From contig CATFEX010000031.1 in assembly GCA_949511625.1 (NCBI GenBank), forward strand, positions 1-60,337: a stretch of DNA of 60,337 bases. Reading direction: 5' to 3'. Position numbers and translations under genes: made by a program. Source of the DNA: UBA11891 sp003533785 (GTDB taxonomy: Bacteria; Bacteroidota; Bacteroidia; Flavobacteriales; Flavobacteriaceae). The notes below the pieces were generated by a model that searched no databases, had not been told where the DNA came from, and saw nothing but the letters and a program-made list of their open reading frames with translations. The first letter of the stretch is position 1; the number at the start of each line of letters is the position of its first letter. Positions 6,912-15,155 of the stretch are shown piece by piece.

Positions 6912-8060
6912 ATGATGCAGGTCTATCTTGATAATGCCGCGACCACTCCTATGCGATCGGAAGTGATTGACGCTATGTCGGAATCCATGAAGGGATGTTT
7001 CGGAAATCCGTCTTCACCTCATGGATATGGACGCGAAGCCAAAGCCTTTATCGAGTCGGCACGTAAAAGTATTGCACAGCTGCTAGGAGCAGAAGCCAAA
7101 GAAATTATTTTCACTTCAGGAGGCACCGAATCGGATAATATGATCCTTCGCTCAGCAGTGAAAGACTTGAACATATCCACCATCATTTCTTCCAAAATAG
7201 AACACCATGCGATTCTCCACACCTTGGATGCTCTTGAAGAAGAAGGAATCCAAGTGAAGTATGTTGAACTCTCTGCTTCAGGACACTTAGACTTAGACCA
7301 TCTCGAACAGCTTCTTGAGGAAGACAATACCCCTACGCTGGTGAGTTTGATGCACGTCAATAATGAAATTGGAACGATACTAAACCTCGAAAAGGTAGCT
7401 CAGTTGTGCCAAAATAACGGGGCCTATTTCCATACCGATGCCGTTCAAGGGGTGGGCCATTTCAAATTTGATTTGTCCGAAATTCCCATACATTTTATGT
7501 CTTCTGCGGCGCACAAATACCATGGTCCTAAAGGAATTGGATTTTCCTTTATTCGGAAGAACACTGGGTTGCATTCATTTATATATGGGGGAGCACAAGA
7601 ACGTGGACTTCGAGCAGGAACCGAAGCGGTTCACAGCATTATCGGCATGCACAAAGCCCTAGAAATTGCCTATGGAAAGCTTGAAGAAGAACAGACTTAC
7701 ATCGAATCCTTAAAAAAACACTTTATCAAAGGGATCAAACGAATTTTTCCAGAGGCTCATTTCAATGGTTGTTGTGATAATTTAGACCAAAGTACTTATA
7801 CTCTAGTCAACGTTGCCCTACCCTTTAACTCGGAACAAAGCATGCTTCTTGATTTCCAACTGGATTTGAAAGGGATTGCTTGCTCCAAGGGGAGTGCTTG
7901 CCAGTCGGGGAGTACTAAGGGGTCCCATGTTTTGAATCAATTACAAACTCCCAAAGGGACGGCTTCCTTGCGTTTCTCTTTCTCTAGCTTCAATACTGAG
8001 GAAGAAATTGATTATGTTTTGCAAACTCTAGAGGCTTTTGCACTGGAAAAAACAGCCTAG
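6912..8060 (+). CDS. Cysteine desulfurase family protein (NifS/IscS-like)
   Basis: A 382-aa class V PLP enzyme that takes sulfur from cysteine to form a protein persulfide for iron-sulfur cluster or thio-cofactor synthesis. It begins VYLDNAATTPMRSEV, typical of the family; the TSGGTESDN phosphate-binding segment, HTDAVQGVGH and the PLP lysine in SSAAHKYHGPKG (about residue 201) are all intact. The active-site cysteine loop is GIACSKGSACQSGS near 325. No isc or suf partner gene is adjacent. A TAAGTTTA element five bases before the ATG, with TTG at 6876-6878, suggests its own short-leader promoter. Confidence 0.88.
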   Translation: MMQVYLDNAATTPMRSEVIDAMSESMKGCFGNPSSPHGYGREAKAFIESARKSIAQLLGAEAKEIIFTSGGTESDNMILRSAVKDLNISTIISSKIEHHAILHTLDALEEEGIQVKYVELSASGHLDLDHLEQLLEEDNTPTLVSLMHVNNEIGTILNLEKVAQLCQNNGAYFHTDAVQGVGHFKFDLSEIPIHFMSSAAHKYHGPKGIGFSFIRKNTGLHSFIYGGAQERGLRAGTEAVHSIIGMHKALEIAYGKLEEEQTYIESLKKHFIKGIKRIFPEAHFNGCCDNLDQSTYTLVNVALPFNSEQSMLLDFQLDLKGIACSKGSACQSGSTKGSHVLNQLQTPKGTASLRFSFSSFNTEEEIDYVLQTLEAFALEKTA

Positions 8061-9779
8061 CTACTCCACCAGATTGTATTTACGGTAGATTGTTGCTTGA
8101 TAAAGAGTTCGGTTCCCCACTCCATCTTTGACTTCGAGTTCCAGCTTGTGTTCGGCCGCTTCAAAGGTTTTGTCGCTAAAGTCGTAGGTAAGTAACTTCA
8201 ATTTGGGTTCGTATTCAAAGAGAATCCAATGTCCATTCAGTGTTCCTCGATAGGATTGGATGCCGCTATCGGAATCATCGATACGGATTTTGAGATAACG
8301 AAAGCGAGACAGCCATTGTCCTTCTTTAAAATTCACGGGCTCTACAAGGGGGTCAATACGGTCTCTACCCAAATGAAACCGCCCTCCTTCTTTAGTTTTA
8401 GCTTCCCAACGTTCCTTATTTTTCTGGGTATTCAAGAATGAAATTTCTCCTTTTTCGTTGGTTCTAATAATAGCTGTTTGGGCTATTTTGAGGCTGTCTC
8501 CTGAAGGAGGAGTAAAAAAGACTTCAAAGTCTTTACGAACGGGCACCAGAGGCAACTCTATGTCAAGACCTGATGGGCTCGGCTCACAGCGAATAGCAGC
8601 GGGATTAAAAAAACTTTCTTTAGAGAAATAGACGCCTTTCTTGCCAAAATCAATTAAATAATCTCTTTCTGGGAGAAGCGAGTGAGTGCTAGCATCAACT
8701 TTATAAGGCCCAATAGAATGCAGGCTTTGTTTCCCATCGATATAGGTTTCCAAATAAGACCGATTGCCTTGAAAGTCAGCAATTACTATTTTTAATTGAT
8801 AGGATTTACCTTCTTGGATGGTAACTACCCCATCTGATGGCACATCGCTTAAAAAACTCAATTCACTGTGCTTGGGGGTAAAAAGTTTGTAGATGCGTCT
8901 CTTATTTGTTTTCAAGAGTGGGTAATCAATAAAGAGCGGAATGAATTTTTGATCCTTAAAATCAATTTGATCCAATTGATACGAATAGACGGTTCTCCCG
9001 TTGAGAATCAATTCGACTTTGTATATTCCATTGCGATTGTAACTAAAATCCTGTCGATCAAACATTCCCAGCCCAAAACCAATTTTCCCCTGGGTTTGAA
9101 TGAGGTCGGTTCGATAAACACTATCGCTCATTTTCTGTAAGGGTACCATATGATATAGGGTTTCTTTTTCATCAAACAAATAGAGCTGCCGCAGTTGAGG
9201 GCGTTGGGTATCCTTCACCGGAAGTCCCATACGGAGGGGATTGAGTGGGCGTTGCGTGTCCGAATCTCGAACTTCAAAATGCAAATGAGGGCCAAAACTT
9301 CCCCCAGTATTTCCAGAGTAACCAATCAGTTCTCCTTGGGTCACAGTCAACTCTCCTTTGCGAAGAAATTTTTGAACTTCAAAAGTTTGTTTTTCATACT
9401 GGATTGATTTGATGAAGGATTCAATTTTTGGAGCGAACTTTTGGAGGTGAGCATAGACAGTGGTTAGGCCATTGTTGTGTTCCAAATACAAAGACTTGCC
9501 ATACCCAGTTGTGCTCACTCGAATTCTTCGAATGGATCCCTTTTCAACCGCATTTACTTTTAATCCTTGACGCCCTTTTGTTTTGATATCCACTCCTGCA
9601 TGAAAATGACCTCCTCGCAGTTCAGCAAAATTTCCAGAAAGGGCCAAGGGAATCTCAATGGGCACCCCTAACTGAATCTCATTTTGGCTATAGAGACGGC
9701 TTCCACTCAGTAAAAGCAGCACAATAAAAAAACCCTTTGATTTGATAGTGATACAAAATTCCAATAACAGGGGCTTCAA
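8061..9779 (-). CDS. M23 family metallopeptidase (LytM domain)
   Basis: A 572-aa exported protein. After a signal peptide (about residues 1-31) it carries a LytM/M23 zinc-peptidase domain with HFHAGVD (His60, Asp64) and HLHFE near 165, so the zinc ligands of peptidoglycan endopeptidases are present. The 370-residue C-terminal part is beta-rich and unrecognised, perhaps Ig-like modules binding the cell wall. The frame opens with TTG at 9779; there is no ATG before the signal peptide, and a GTG at the hydrophobic core is a less likely alternative. It converges with the cysteine desulfurase gene with no spacer. Confidence 0.85.
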   Translation of the reverse strand: MKPLLLEFCITIKSKGFFIVLLLLSGSRLYSQNEIQLGVPIEIPLALSGNFAELRGGHFHAGVDIKTKGRQGLKVNAVEKGSIRRIRVSTTGYGKSLYLEHNNGLTTVYAHLQKFAPKIESFIKSIQYEKQTFEVQKFLRKGELTVTQGELIGYSGNTGGSFGPHLHFEVRDSDTQRPLNPLRMGLPVKDTQRPQLRQLYLFDEKETLYHMVPLQKMSDSVYRTDLIQTQGKIGFGLGMFDRQDFSYNRNGIYKVELILNGRTVYSYQLDQIDFKDQKFIPLFIDYPLLKTNKRRIYKLFTPKHSELSFLSDVPSDGVVTIQEGKSYQLKIVIADFQGNRSYLETYIDGKQSLHSIGPYKVDASTHSLLPERDYLIDFGKKGVYFSKESFFNPAAIRCEPSPSGLDIELPLVPVRKDFEVFFTPPSGDSLKIAQTAIIRTNEKGEISFLNTQKNKERWEAKTKEGGRFHLGRDRIDPLVEPVNFKEGQWLSRFRYLKIRIDDSDSGIQSYRGTLNGHWILFEYEPKLKLLTYDFSDKTFEAAEHKLELEVKDGVGNRTLYQATIYRKYNLVE

Positions 9780-9819
9780 TGTTTACAGTTATGTTAAAAT
9801 TATGAAAACGCCATAAGCG

Positions 9820-9853
9820 TTGTTAAATATATGAAATCGAATTGTTACTTTTG
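9820..9853 (+). promoter_or_regulatory. Promoter of the coiled-coil/zapA operon
   Basis: TTG at 9820-9822 and TACTTTTG at 9846-9853 (exact TAnnTTTG) are separated by 23 bases and lie about 30 bases before the ATG at 9886. Confidence 0.6.
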
Positions 9854-9885
9854 TTAAGTAAGTGCTTGTCATAATCGACTGAGAC

Positions 9886-10170
9886 ATGGATCAAAAACTG
9901 TTACTCCTAGAAGAAAAAGTAATTGTCCTTTTAAATAAACTAAAGGACAATCATTTACAGATTCAGAAGTTTGAAAGTGAAATGATCACTTTGCAGGAGC
10001 AACACAAAGATTTACAAGAAAAACATGTAAATGTTTCTCAAGAAAACGCCTCACTCAAAGTTGCCAATAGCTTACTCGGCAGTAACGAAAGTAAAGCCAA
10101 TACAAAACGTAAACTGAACAGCCTAATCAAAGAGGTTGATCAATGCTTATATCAAATTGCAGAATTATAG
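9886..10170 (+). CDS. Small coiled-coil protein upstream of ZapA
   Basis: A 94-aa cytoplasmic protein. Residues about 5-65 have leucine/isoleucine heptads with charged flanks typical of a long parallel coiled coil; a short low-complexity hinge (GSNESKANTKRK) is followed by a conserved-looking C-terminal helix, LNSLIKEVDQCLYQIAEL. The gene ends six bases before zapA, so the two are probably cotranscribed. I do not recognise a named family. By position and architecture it could be a divisome factor working like ZapB, but that is inference. Confidence 0.7.
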   Translation: MDQKLLLLEEKVIVLLNKLKDNHLQIQKFESEMITLQEQHKDLQEKHVNVSQENASLKVANSLLGSNESKANTKRKLNSLIKEVDQCLYQIAEL

Positions 10171-10176
10171 TCAATT

Positions 10177-10470
10177 ATGAGTGATACAATCAAAATCAAG
10201 TTGACGATTGCCAATCGGGTCTATCCCCTAACGATAGCACCCAGTCAAGAGGCTGCCTTGCGCAATTCCGCAAAGAAAATAGAAAGTATGATTAAGCAAC
10301 TTGAACAAAATTATGCTGTACGAGATAAACAAGATGTTTTAGCCATGTGTGCTCTACAATACGCAGCACGTGCGGAAAAAAACGAAGTCCAACCTGAATC
10401 TGGAGGTGATAATGCCCTCAAGACTCAAGAATTGATTGATCTCATAGACGTCCACATTGCGACTTACTAA
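10177..10470 (+). CDS. zapA: Cell division protein ZapA
   Basis: A 97-aa protein of the ZapA family, which binds FtsZ filaments and stabilises the Z ring. The start IKIKLTIANRVYPLTIAPSQEAALRNSAKKIE matches the family's N-terminal fold in pattern, with a C-terminal helix for dimerisation. It lies directly before the 6S RNA and rny; a zapA-6S RNA neighbourhood is also found in E. coli, which supports both calls. Confidence 0.85.
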   Translation: MSDTIKIKLTIANRVYPLTIAPSQEAALRNSAKKIESMIKQLEQNYAVRDKQDVLAMCALQYAARAEKNEVQPESGGDNALKTQELIDLIDVHIATY

Positions 10471-10497
10471 CGTTCTTTAACATAGTAATACAATACT

Positions 10498-10666
10498 GCC
10501 TGTATTAGTACTTTTTTTGATAAACTCAACGAAGATTTAATTCGAAGAGGTGAGTCACTGTTGTAAAAGCAAGCTGCCTAGAGCAGATCCTTGAGCAATG
10601 GGGTAGCCTCAAACTTGTTTATATGGAGTTTATACAAAACTCAACGCTAATACAGGCTTTTTTATT
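10498..10666 (+). ncRNA. ssrS: 6S RNA (6S-Flavo type)
   Basis: The 206-base gap between zapA and rny folds as a long rod. GCCTGTATTAG (10498-10508) pairs perfectly with CTAATACAGGC (10647-10657), followed by TTTTTT as terminator. Next, TTTTG-ATAAACTC (10515-10527) pairs with GAGTTTAT (10626-10633) and, across one bulged A, CAAAA. The far end closes with a GCAAGCTGC / GCAG-CTTG hairpin near 10570-10605, leaving a loosely paired middle. A rod with an open central bubble, about 165 bases, downstream of zapA is what is expected of 6S RNA, which binds and inhibits housekeeping RNA polymerase. The 6S-Flavo assignment rests on position and fold, not on a covariance search. Confidence 0.8.
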
Positions 10667-10676
10667 TTGAATCAAT

Positions 10677-12239
10677 ATGGAAATATATATCCCATACCTA
10701 CTTGCTGCAGGGGCTCTTGTTGTTGGTGTTTTTGCTGGAAATTTTTTGCAGCGAAGCAAAGCCAATGGCATTATCAAGCAGTCAGAAACACGTGCCAGCG
10801 ATATCATCAAAAAAGCACGTCGTGATGGTGAAAACATTAAAAAAGATAAAATTCTTCAAGCCAAAGAGCGCTTTATCGAGCTCAAAGGGGAACATGAGAA
10901 AGTAATCTTTCAGCGAGAGAATAAAGTTTCTGAGATTGAAAAGCGTCTGCGCGACAAAGAATCCCGCCTATCTAGCGAATTAAACAAAAACAAGGATCTC
11001 AATCGAAAATTGGATGCTCAAGAGGAACAGTTGAAACTACGTTTGGAAAAACTGGATAAAAAAATGGAAGTGGTCTCAGAGACCCAGAAGCAAAACATAG
11101 AAAAACTAGAACAGATCGCAAACTACTCAGCAGATGAAGCCAAAGAAGAATTGGTCAATTCCCTGAAAGATAAAGCGAAAGCTGCTGCCATGGAATATAC
11201 CCAGCAAAAGCTGGAAGAGGCTAAACTTACCGTTCAACAAGAAGCTAAGAAAATCATTATTAACACCATTCAACGGATTGGAACTGAAGAAGCCATTGAA
11301 AATTGTGTGTCTGTTTTCAATATAGAGTCGGATGATGTCAAAGGGAGAATAATTGGTCGTGAAGGGCGAAACATTCGCGCTCTAGAATCGGCTACCGGAG
11401 TGGAAGTGATTGTTGACGATACTCCAGAGGCTATTATCCTGTCTTGTTTTGATCCGGTGCGTCGGGAAATTGCTCGATTGTCAATGCACAAGCTAGTGAG
11501 TGATGGGCGAATCCACCCAGCTCGAATTGAAGAGGTGGTCCAAAAAACGAAGCGTCATATTGAAAATGAAATTGTTGAGGTTGGCAAACGTACGGTGATC
11601 GACTTAGGGATTCACGGCTTGCATCCTGAATTGATTCGGATCGTAGGACGAATGAAATATCGCTCTTCTTATGGACAAAACCTGCTCCAACATTCAAGAG
11701 AAGTCGCCAAGCTTTGCGGTATAATGGCCGTGGAATTGGGACTGAACCCCAAACTGGCCAAACGTGCTGGTTTGCTTCACGATATTGGGAAAGTTCCAGA
11801 AGAAGAATCCGAAAGCCCCCATGCACTGCTTGGAATGGAATGGGCTGAAAAACACGGTGAGAAAAAAGAAGTGTGCAATGCCATTGGTGCCCACCATGAT
11901 GAAATTGAAATGACGTCATTATTTTCTCCCATTATTCAAGTGTGTGATGCCATATCTGGCGCCCGACCTGGTGCCCGACGTCAAGTGCTCGACAGTTATG
12001 TGCAGCGACTCAAAGACCTAGAAAATATAGCCCATGATTTTGATGGGGTTAACAAAGCCTATGCCATTCAAGCGGGTCGTGAACTCCGTGTTATTGTGGA
12101 AAGCGAAAAAGTAAGTGATGACCAAGCGGCACAGTTATCCTTTGAAATTTCACAGAAAATACAAACAGATATGACCTATCCTGGCCAAGTGAAGATCACT
12201 GTAATTCGAGAAACCCGAGCGGTCAACGTGGCGAAGTGA
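10677..12239 (+). CDS. rny: Ribonuclease Y
   Basis: A 520-aa membrane-anchored endoribonuclease that starts mRNA decay. It has one N-terminal transmembrane helix (about 5-25), a long charged coiled coil (about 30-200), a KH RNA-binding domain with GRIIGREGRNIRALE near 222-236, and an HD phosphohydrolase domain with the metal-binding HDIGK near 368 and AHHDE. Length and order match the family. Its ATG is only about ten bases after the 6S RNA terminator, so its own promoter must lie within the 6S gene, or it is expressed by readthrough. Confidence 0.93.
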   Translation: MEIYIPYLLAAGALVVGVFAGNFLQRSKANGIIKQSETRASDIIKKARRDGENIKKDKILQAKERFIELKGEHEKVIFQRENKVSEIEKRLRDKESRLSSELNKNKDLNRKLDAQEEQLKLRLEKLDKKMEVVSETQKQNIEKLEQIANYSADEAKEELVNSLKDKAKAAAMEYTQQKLEEAKLTVQQEAKKIIINTIQRIGTEEAIENCVSVFNIESDDVKGRIIGREGRNIRALESATGVEVIVDDTPEAIILSCFDPVRREIARLSMHKLVSDGRIHPARIEEVVQKTKRHIENEIVEVGKRTVIDLGIHGLHPELIRIVGRMKYRSSYGQNLLQHSREVAKLCGIMAVELGLNPKLAKRAGLLHDIGKVPEEESESPHALLGMEWAEKHGEKKEVCNAIGAHHDEIEMTSLFSPIIQVCDAISGARPGARRQVLDSYVQRLKDLENIAHDFDGVNKAYAIQAGRELRVIVESEKVSDDQAAQLSFEISQKIQTDMTYPGQVKITVIRETRAVNVAK

Positions 12240-12242
12240 TCC

Positions 12243-12989
12243 CTACAGGCCCAAAAGTAGATAGAGTCCTCCCGCGGCAGCACCTCCCAAAAAAGGACCG
12301 AAAATAGGCACCCAACTATATGGCCAATCAGCTTCTTTATTTTTTCTTGGCAACCATTGATAAATTAATCGAGGGCCGAAATCCCGTGCCGGATTAATGG
12401 CATAACCAGTATTGCCACCCAAACCCAAACCAATAACCCATACTACAATTGCAATTGGAAGAGCATCCAAGGCTCCCAAACCAAAATTAGTCACTGTACT
12501 GCCTTCTATTTGAATGTTGGGACTAGCAATCATGAGGGCAGAAAAAACCAACACAAAAGCCCCTATGGCCTCAGCGAAGACATTATTTTTATAATTTCGA
12601 ATGGCAGGGGCTGTGCAAAAGGTACTTCTTACTACTGATTCCTCTTCCGTTGCTCGGTAGTGATCAATGTAGGCGAGATAAGCCAAAAAACTACCACACA
12701 TAGCACCCAATAGTTGAGCGATGATATAACCGCCAACCCATTCCCATGAAAATTTTCCCGCTACTGCCATTCCAAGGGTTACGGCAGGATTCAAATGGGC
12801 ACCACTGGATTGACTGGAAACAAAGACACCTACAAATACTGAAAACGCCCAGGCAGTCGTGATCAACATCCATGGATTTTGATTATAGGCAATGGTTTTT
12901 TTGAGATTGACATTGGCGACCACTCCTGTACCTAGTAATAGGAGAAGTGCAGTTCCTATAAATTCTGCCAAATAGGGTTGAAGTATCAT
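12243..12989 (-). CDS. Aquaporin / glycerol facilitator (MIP family)
   Basis: A 248-aa channel with six membrane helices and two half-helix loops. The first NPA box is SGAHLNPAVTLGM (NPA at 67-69), the second is INPARDFGPR near 197-206. The Asp after the second NPAR is typical of glycerol-conducting aquaglyceroporins (GlpF type) rather than strict water channels, so glycerol or other small polyols are the likely substrates. No glycerol kinase is nearby. It converges with rny with three bases between stops. Confidence 0.9.
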   Translation of the reverse strand: MILQPYLAEFIGTALLLLLGTGVVANVNLKKTIAYNQNPWMLITTAWAFSVFVGVFVSSQSSGAHLNPAVTLGMAVAGKFSWEWVGGYIIAQLLGAMCGSFLAYLAYIDHYRATEEESVVRSTFCTAPAIRNYKNNVFAEAIGAFVLVFSALMIASPNIQIEGSTVTNFGLGALDALPIAIVVWVIGLGLGGNTGYAINPARDFGPRLIYQWLPRKNKEADWPYSWVPIFGPFLGGAAAGGLYLLLGL

Positions 12990-13113
12990 AAATATCTTAG
13001 TGTATTAGTGTTTGAAACAGGATTTAAATAAAAACAAAAAAAAGGTTTTAATCTTCCAAAAAGGTACTGGATTTTCTGTAAAAAACAGGAACTTTATCAC
13101 AAACAAGCCTGCA

Positions 13114-13827
13114 ATGTTGAAAGTAGAAGTATGCGCTACCAGTCTCCAATCCATTCGCCACGCCCAAGAAGCGGGTGCTGATCGGATTGAATTGTGCTCA
13201 GAATTGACCCACGGCGGGATAACCCCTTCCTACGGATTTATCAAAGAAGCCGTTCGTTTAAGTTCACTTCCAATACAGTGTTTAATCCGACCTAGATCGG
13301 GTAATTTCATCTACAACGAGGATGAATTTCAAATCATACTGGAAAACATACGAATGGCAAAACAATTGGGAGTTGCAGGTATTGTCTTGGGATTTCTTAC
13401 TCCGAAAAATGACGTTCATTGGGAACAACTTCACCAAGCCCTAGCTTTTGCTAAGCCCTTGGAAATCACTTTTCACAGGGCCTTTGATTTAGTTCGTACA
13501 CCTGAAGAGGCACTGGGTAAGTTTATCGAACTGGGAATCAACAGGGTACTCTGCACAGGCCACCCTACACAAGCGGTTGAAGGAATCGAAACGCTAAAAC
13601 GATGGAAATCAGTGACCCTAGGTCAAATTGAAATACAACCTGGAGGTGGGATAAATGACCACAATTGCCATTGGTTTGTTACCCATCGTTTTGAAAGTGT
13701 ACATTTATCGGCTCAAATAAAAACGAAACAGGGGGCACCCGATTCCAATGAGGCTATTTGGGAGCAACCGAAAGAAATCGCTGATCTCGAACTATTGAAA
13801 AAAGTGGTTGCCATTTGCAAACCTTAA
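13114..13827 (+). CDS. cutC: CutC family protein
   Basis: A 237-aa TIM-barrel protein. MLKVEVCATSLQSIRHAQEAGADRIELCSEL is typical of CutC and the start is set at the ATG at 13114; an upstream extension in frame to 13012 would need a TTG start and is low-complexity. Other family motifs are GGITPSYG, CLIRPRSGNF, TFHRAFD and QIEIQPGGGI. CutC was named for copper homeostasis, but its biochemical role is poorly defined. Its 3' end overlaps the convergent DUF983 gene by four bases. Confidence 0.88.
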   Translation: MLKVEVCATSLQSIRHAQEAGADRIELCSELTHGGITPSYGFIKEAVRLSSLPIQCLIRPRSGNFIYNEDEFQIILENIRMAKQLGVAGIVLGFLTPKNDVHWEQLHQALAFAKPLEITFHRAFDLVRTPEEALGKFIELGINRVLCTGHPTQAVEGIETLKRWKSVTLGQIEIQPGGGINDHNCHWFVTHRFESVHLSAQIKTKQGAPDSNEAIWEQPKEIADLELLKKVVAICKP

Positions 13828-14201
13828 TCCTCTGATTGTTCTTGCTTGGAATTGTATTTGAAAAAAAAGTTGGCCCAGATTAATTTTGACCAAGCATTGA
13901 TGTAGGAATTTAAAATGAGAACGACCCCAACAATCCATAGAAAACAATGAAGTACTGAAAAAGGATTACTCGACAGCCAATAGACTAAAGTAGTTGCCAT
14001 CATTAAGAAAACTCCCAAAGCATAAGAAACATACATTGAGCCATAGTAAAAGCTAGGTTCGATTTTAAACCGGGTTTTACAGTTAGTGCAACTTTCTCGA
14101 ACCCTGATGAGTTTGAAAAAGAAACGAGGTTGGGTTTGCAAAAACTCCCCTTTGTGACAAACGGGACATTTTAGTCTAAAAATATTCAGGAGCGATTTCA
14201 T
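13824..14201 (-). CDS. DUF983 family membrane protein
   Basis: A 125-aa protein with an N-terminal zinc-ribbon-like motif (C12-x2-C15 in KCPVCHKG, C38-x2-C41 in SCTNC) followed by two hydrophobic segments (about 55-75 and 80-105). This is the DUF983 arrangement, widespread in Bacteroidota and Alphaproteobacteria with no firm function. It likely sits in the inner membrane with the Cys motif in the cytoplasm. Confidence 0.82.
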   Translation of the reverse strand: MKSLLNIFRLKCPVCHKGEFLQTQPRFFFKLIRVRESCTNCKTRFKIEPSFYYGSMYVSYALGVFLMMATTLVYWLSSNPFSVLHCFLWIVGVVLILNSYINAWSKLIWANFFFKYNSKQEQSED

Positions 14202-14268
14202 TCGGTTTCTATAATGCTACTAAAATAATGAAGTTAACGTGACCGAGATCGACTAATAAAAATGATCT

Positions 14269-15138
14269 TTGTATAAAACGTTTCGTTTGAAAGAATTTTA
14301 TCGTGCGATTCAATACATGCTTCTAAGCACTGGCTTGTTTGGGCTGATGAACGCGCTGGTCAAAAAATTTATTGATTATCCCACCTTTGAATTGATATTC
14401 TTTCGTTCGGTTACCTCCCTTTTTATTGCTTTTTTCTATCTAAAATATTTCACTATTCCCCTGTGGGGAAATCAAAAACAATTGCTCCTCGTTCGGGGTA
14501 TTCTCGGGACGACCTCTATGGTCTTGTTTTTTCTCTCTATTCAGTATATTTCTTTGGGTTCGGCAGTGACCCTCCGCTATACAGCTCCACTATTTGCAGC
14601 TTTTTTGGCGATGCTATTTTTAAAAGAAAGAATTAAACCGCTTCAGTGGCTTTTTTTCGCCGTTACATTTTCGGGTGTTTTTTTGATCAAAGGGTTTGAT
14701 CCTTCTGTATCCATGGTAGGATTCTCCATTGCCATTTTGTCAGCAGTTTTTTCTGCAGGGGTATACATCTTGCTGAATAAGATTGGCCAGGGAGATCATC
14801 CGGTGGTGGTCGTTTTTTATTTTATGTTGTTAGCTAGTTTGATTGGTCTGCTAGGCATATCGCTAACGAATTGGAAGACGCCCAGCATCAACGATGTACC
14901 CGGTTTATTTATCCTTGGAGTATTGGGCTTCTTGGCTCAGCTATTCATGACCAAAGCTTTTCGAGCATATGAAGCCAACATGGTGGCTCCGTTCAAATAT
15001 GTAGAAGTTTTTTTTACCCTGTCTTTCGGGGTGTTTTTATTTGATGAAACCTATACTTTTTTGAGCTTATTAGGGATTTTTTTGATTATTGCAGGCTTGG
15101 TGAGTAATATTGTTTACAAATCAAAAAGTCAAAAATAG
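14269..15138 (+). CDS. EamA/DMT family transporter
   Basis: A 289-aa inner-membrane permease of the drug/metabolite transporter superfamily, with about ten hydrophobic helices in two EamA repeats (for example LRYTAPLFAAFLAMLFLKERI at the end of repeat one and FKYVEVFFTLSFGVFLFDE in repeat two). Substrate cannot be predicted. The start is unclear: the frame opens with TTG at 14269, TTG at 14287 is possible, and the first ATG is at 14317 inside the first helix. A -7-like GATCTTTG at 14264-14271 favours one of the two later starts. Confidence 0.82.
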   Translation: MYKTFRLKEFYRAIQYMLLSTGLFGLMNALVKKFIDYPTFELIFFRSVTSLFIAFFYLKYFTIPLWGNQKQLLLVRGILGTTSMVLFFLSIQYISLGSAVTLRYTAPLFAAFLAMLFLKERIKPLQWLFFAVTFSGVFLIKGFDPSVSMVGFSIAILSAVFSAGVYILLNKIGQGDHPVVVVFYFMLLASLIGLLGISLTNWKTPSINDVPGLFILGVLGFLAQLFMTKAFRAYEANMVAPFKYVEVFFTLSFGVFLFDETYTFLSLLGIFLIIAGLVSNIVYKSKSQK

Positions 15139-15155
15139 CTATCTTAGTGTGCTGA

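Noticed and set aside
11434..11919. 161-codon frame antisense to rny
   Set aside because: It lies wholly within the conserved HD/KH coding region of RNase Y, and the translation has no recognisable motif.
13012..13113. N-terminal extension of CutC
   Set aside because: It would need a TTG start and encodes a Lys/Asn-rich stretch absent from the family; the ATG at 13114 gives the normal N-terminus.
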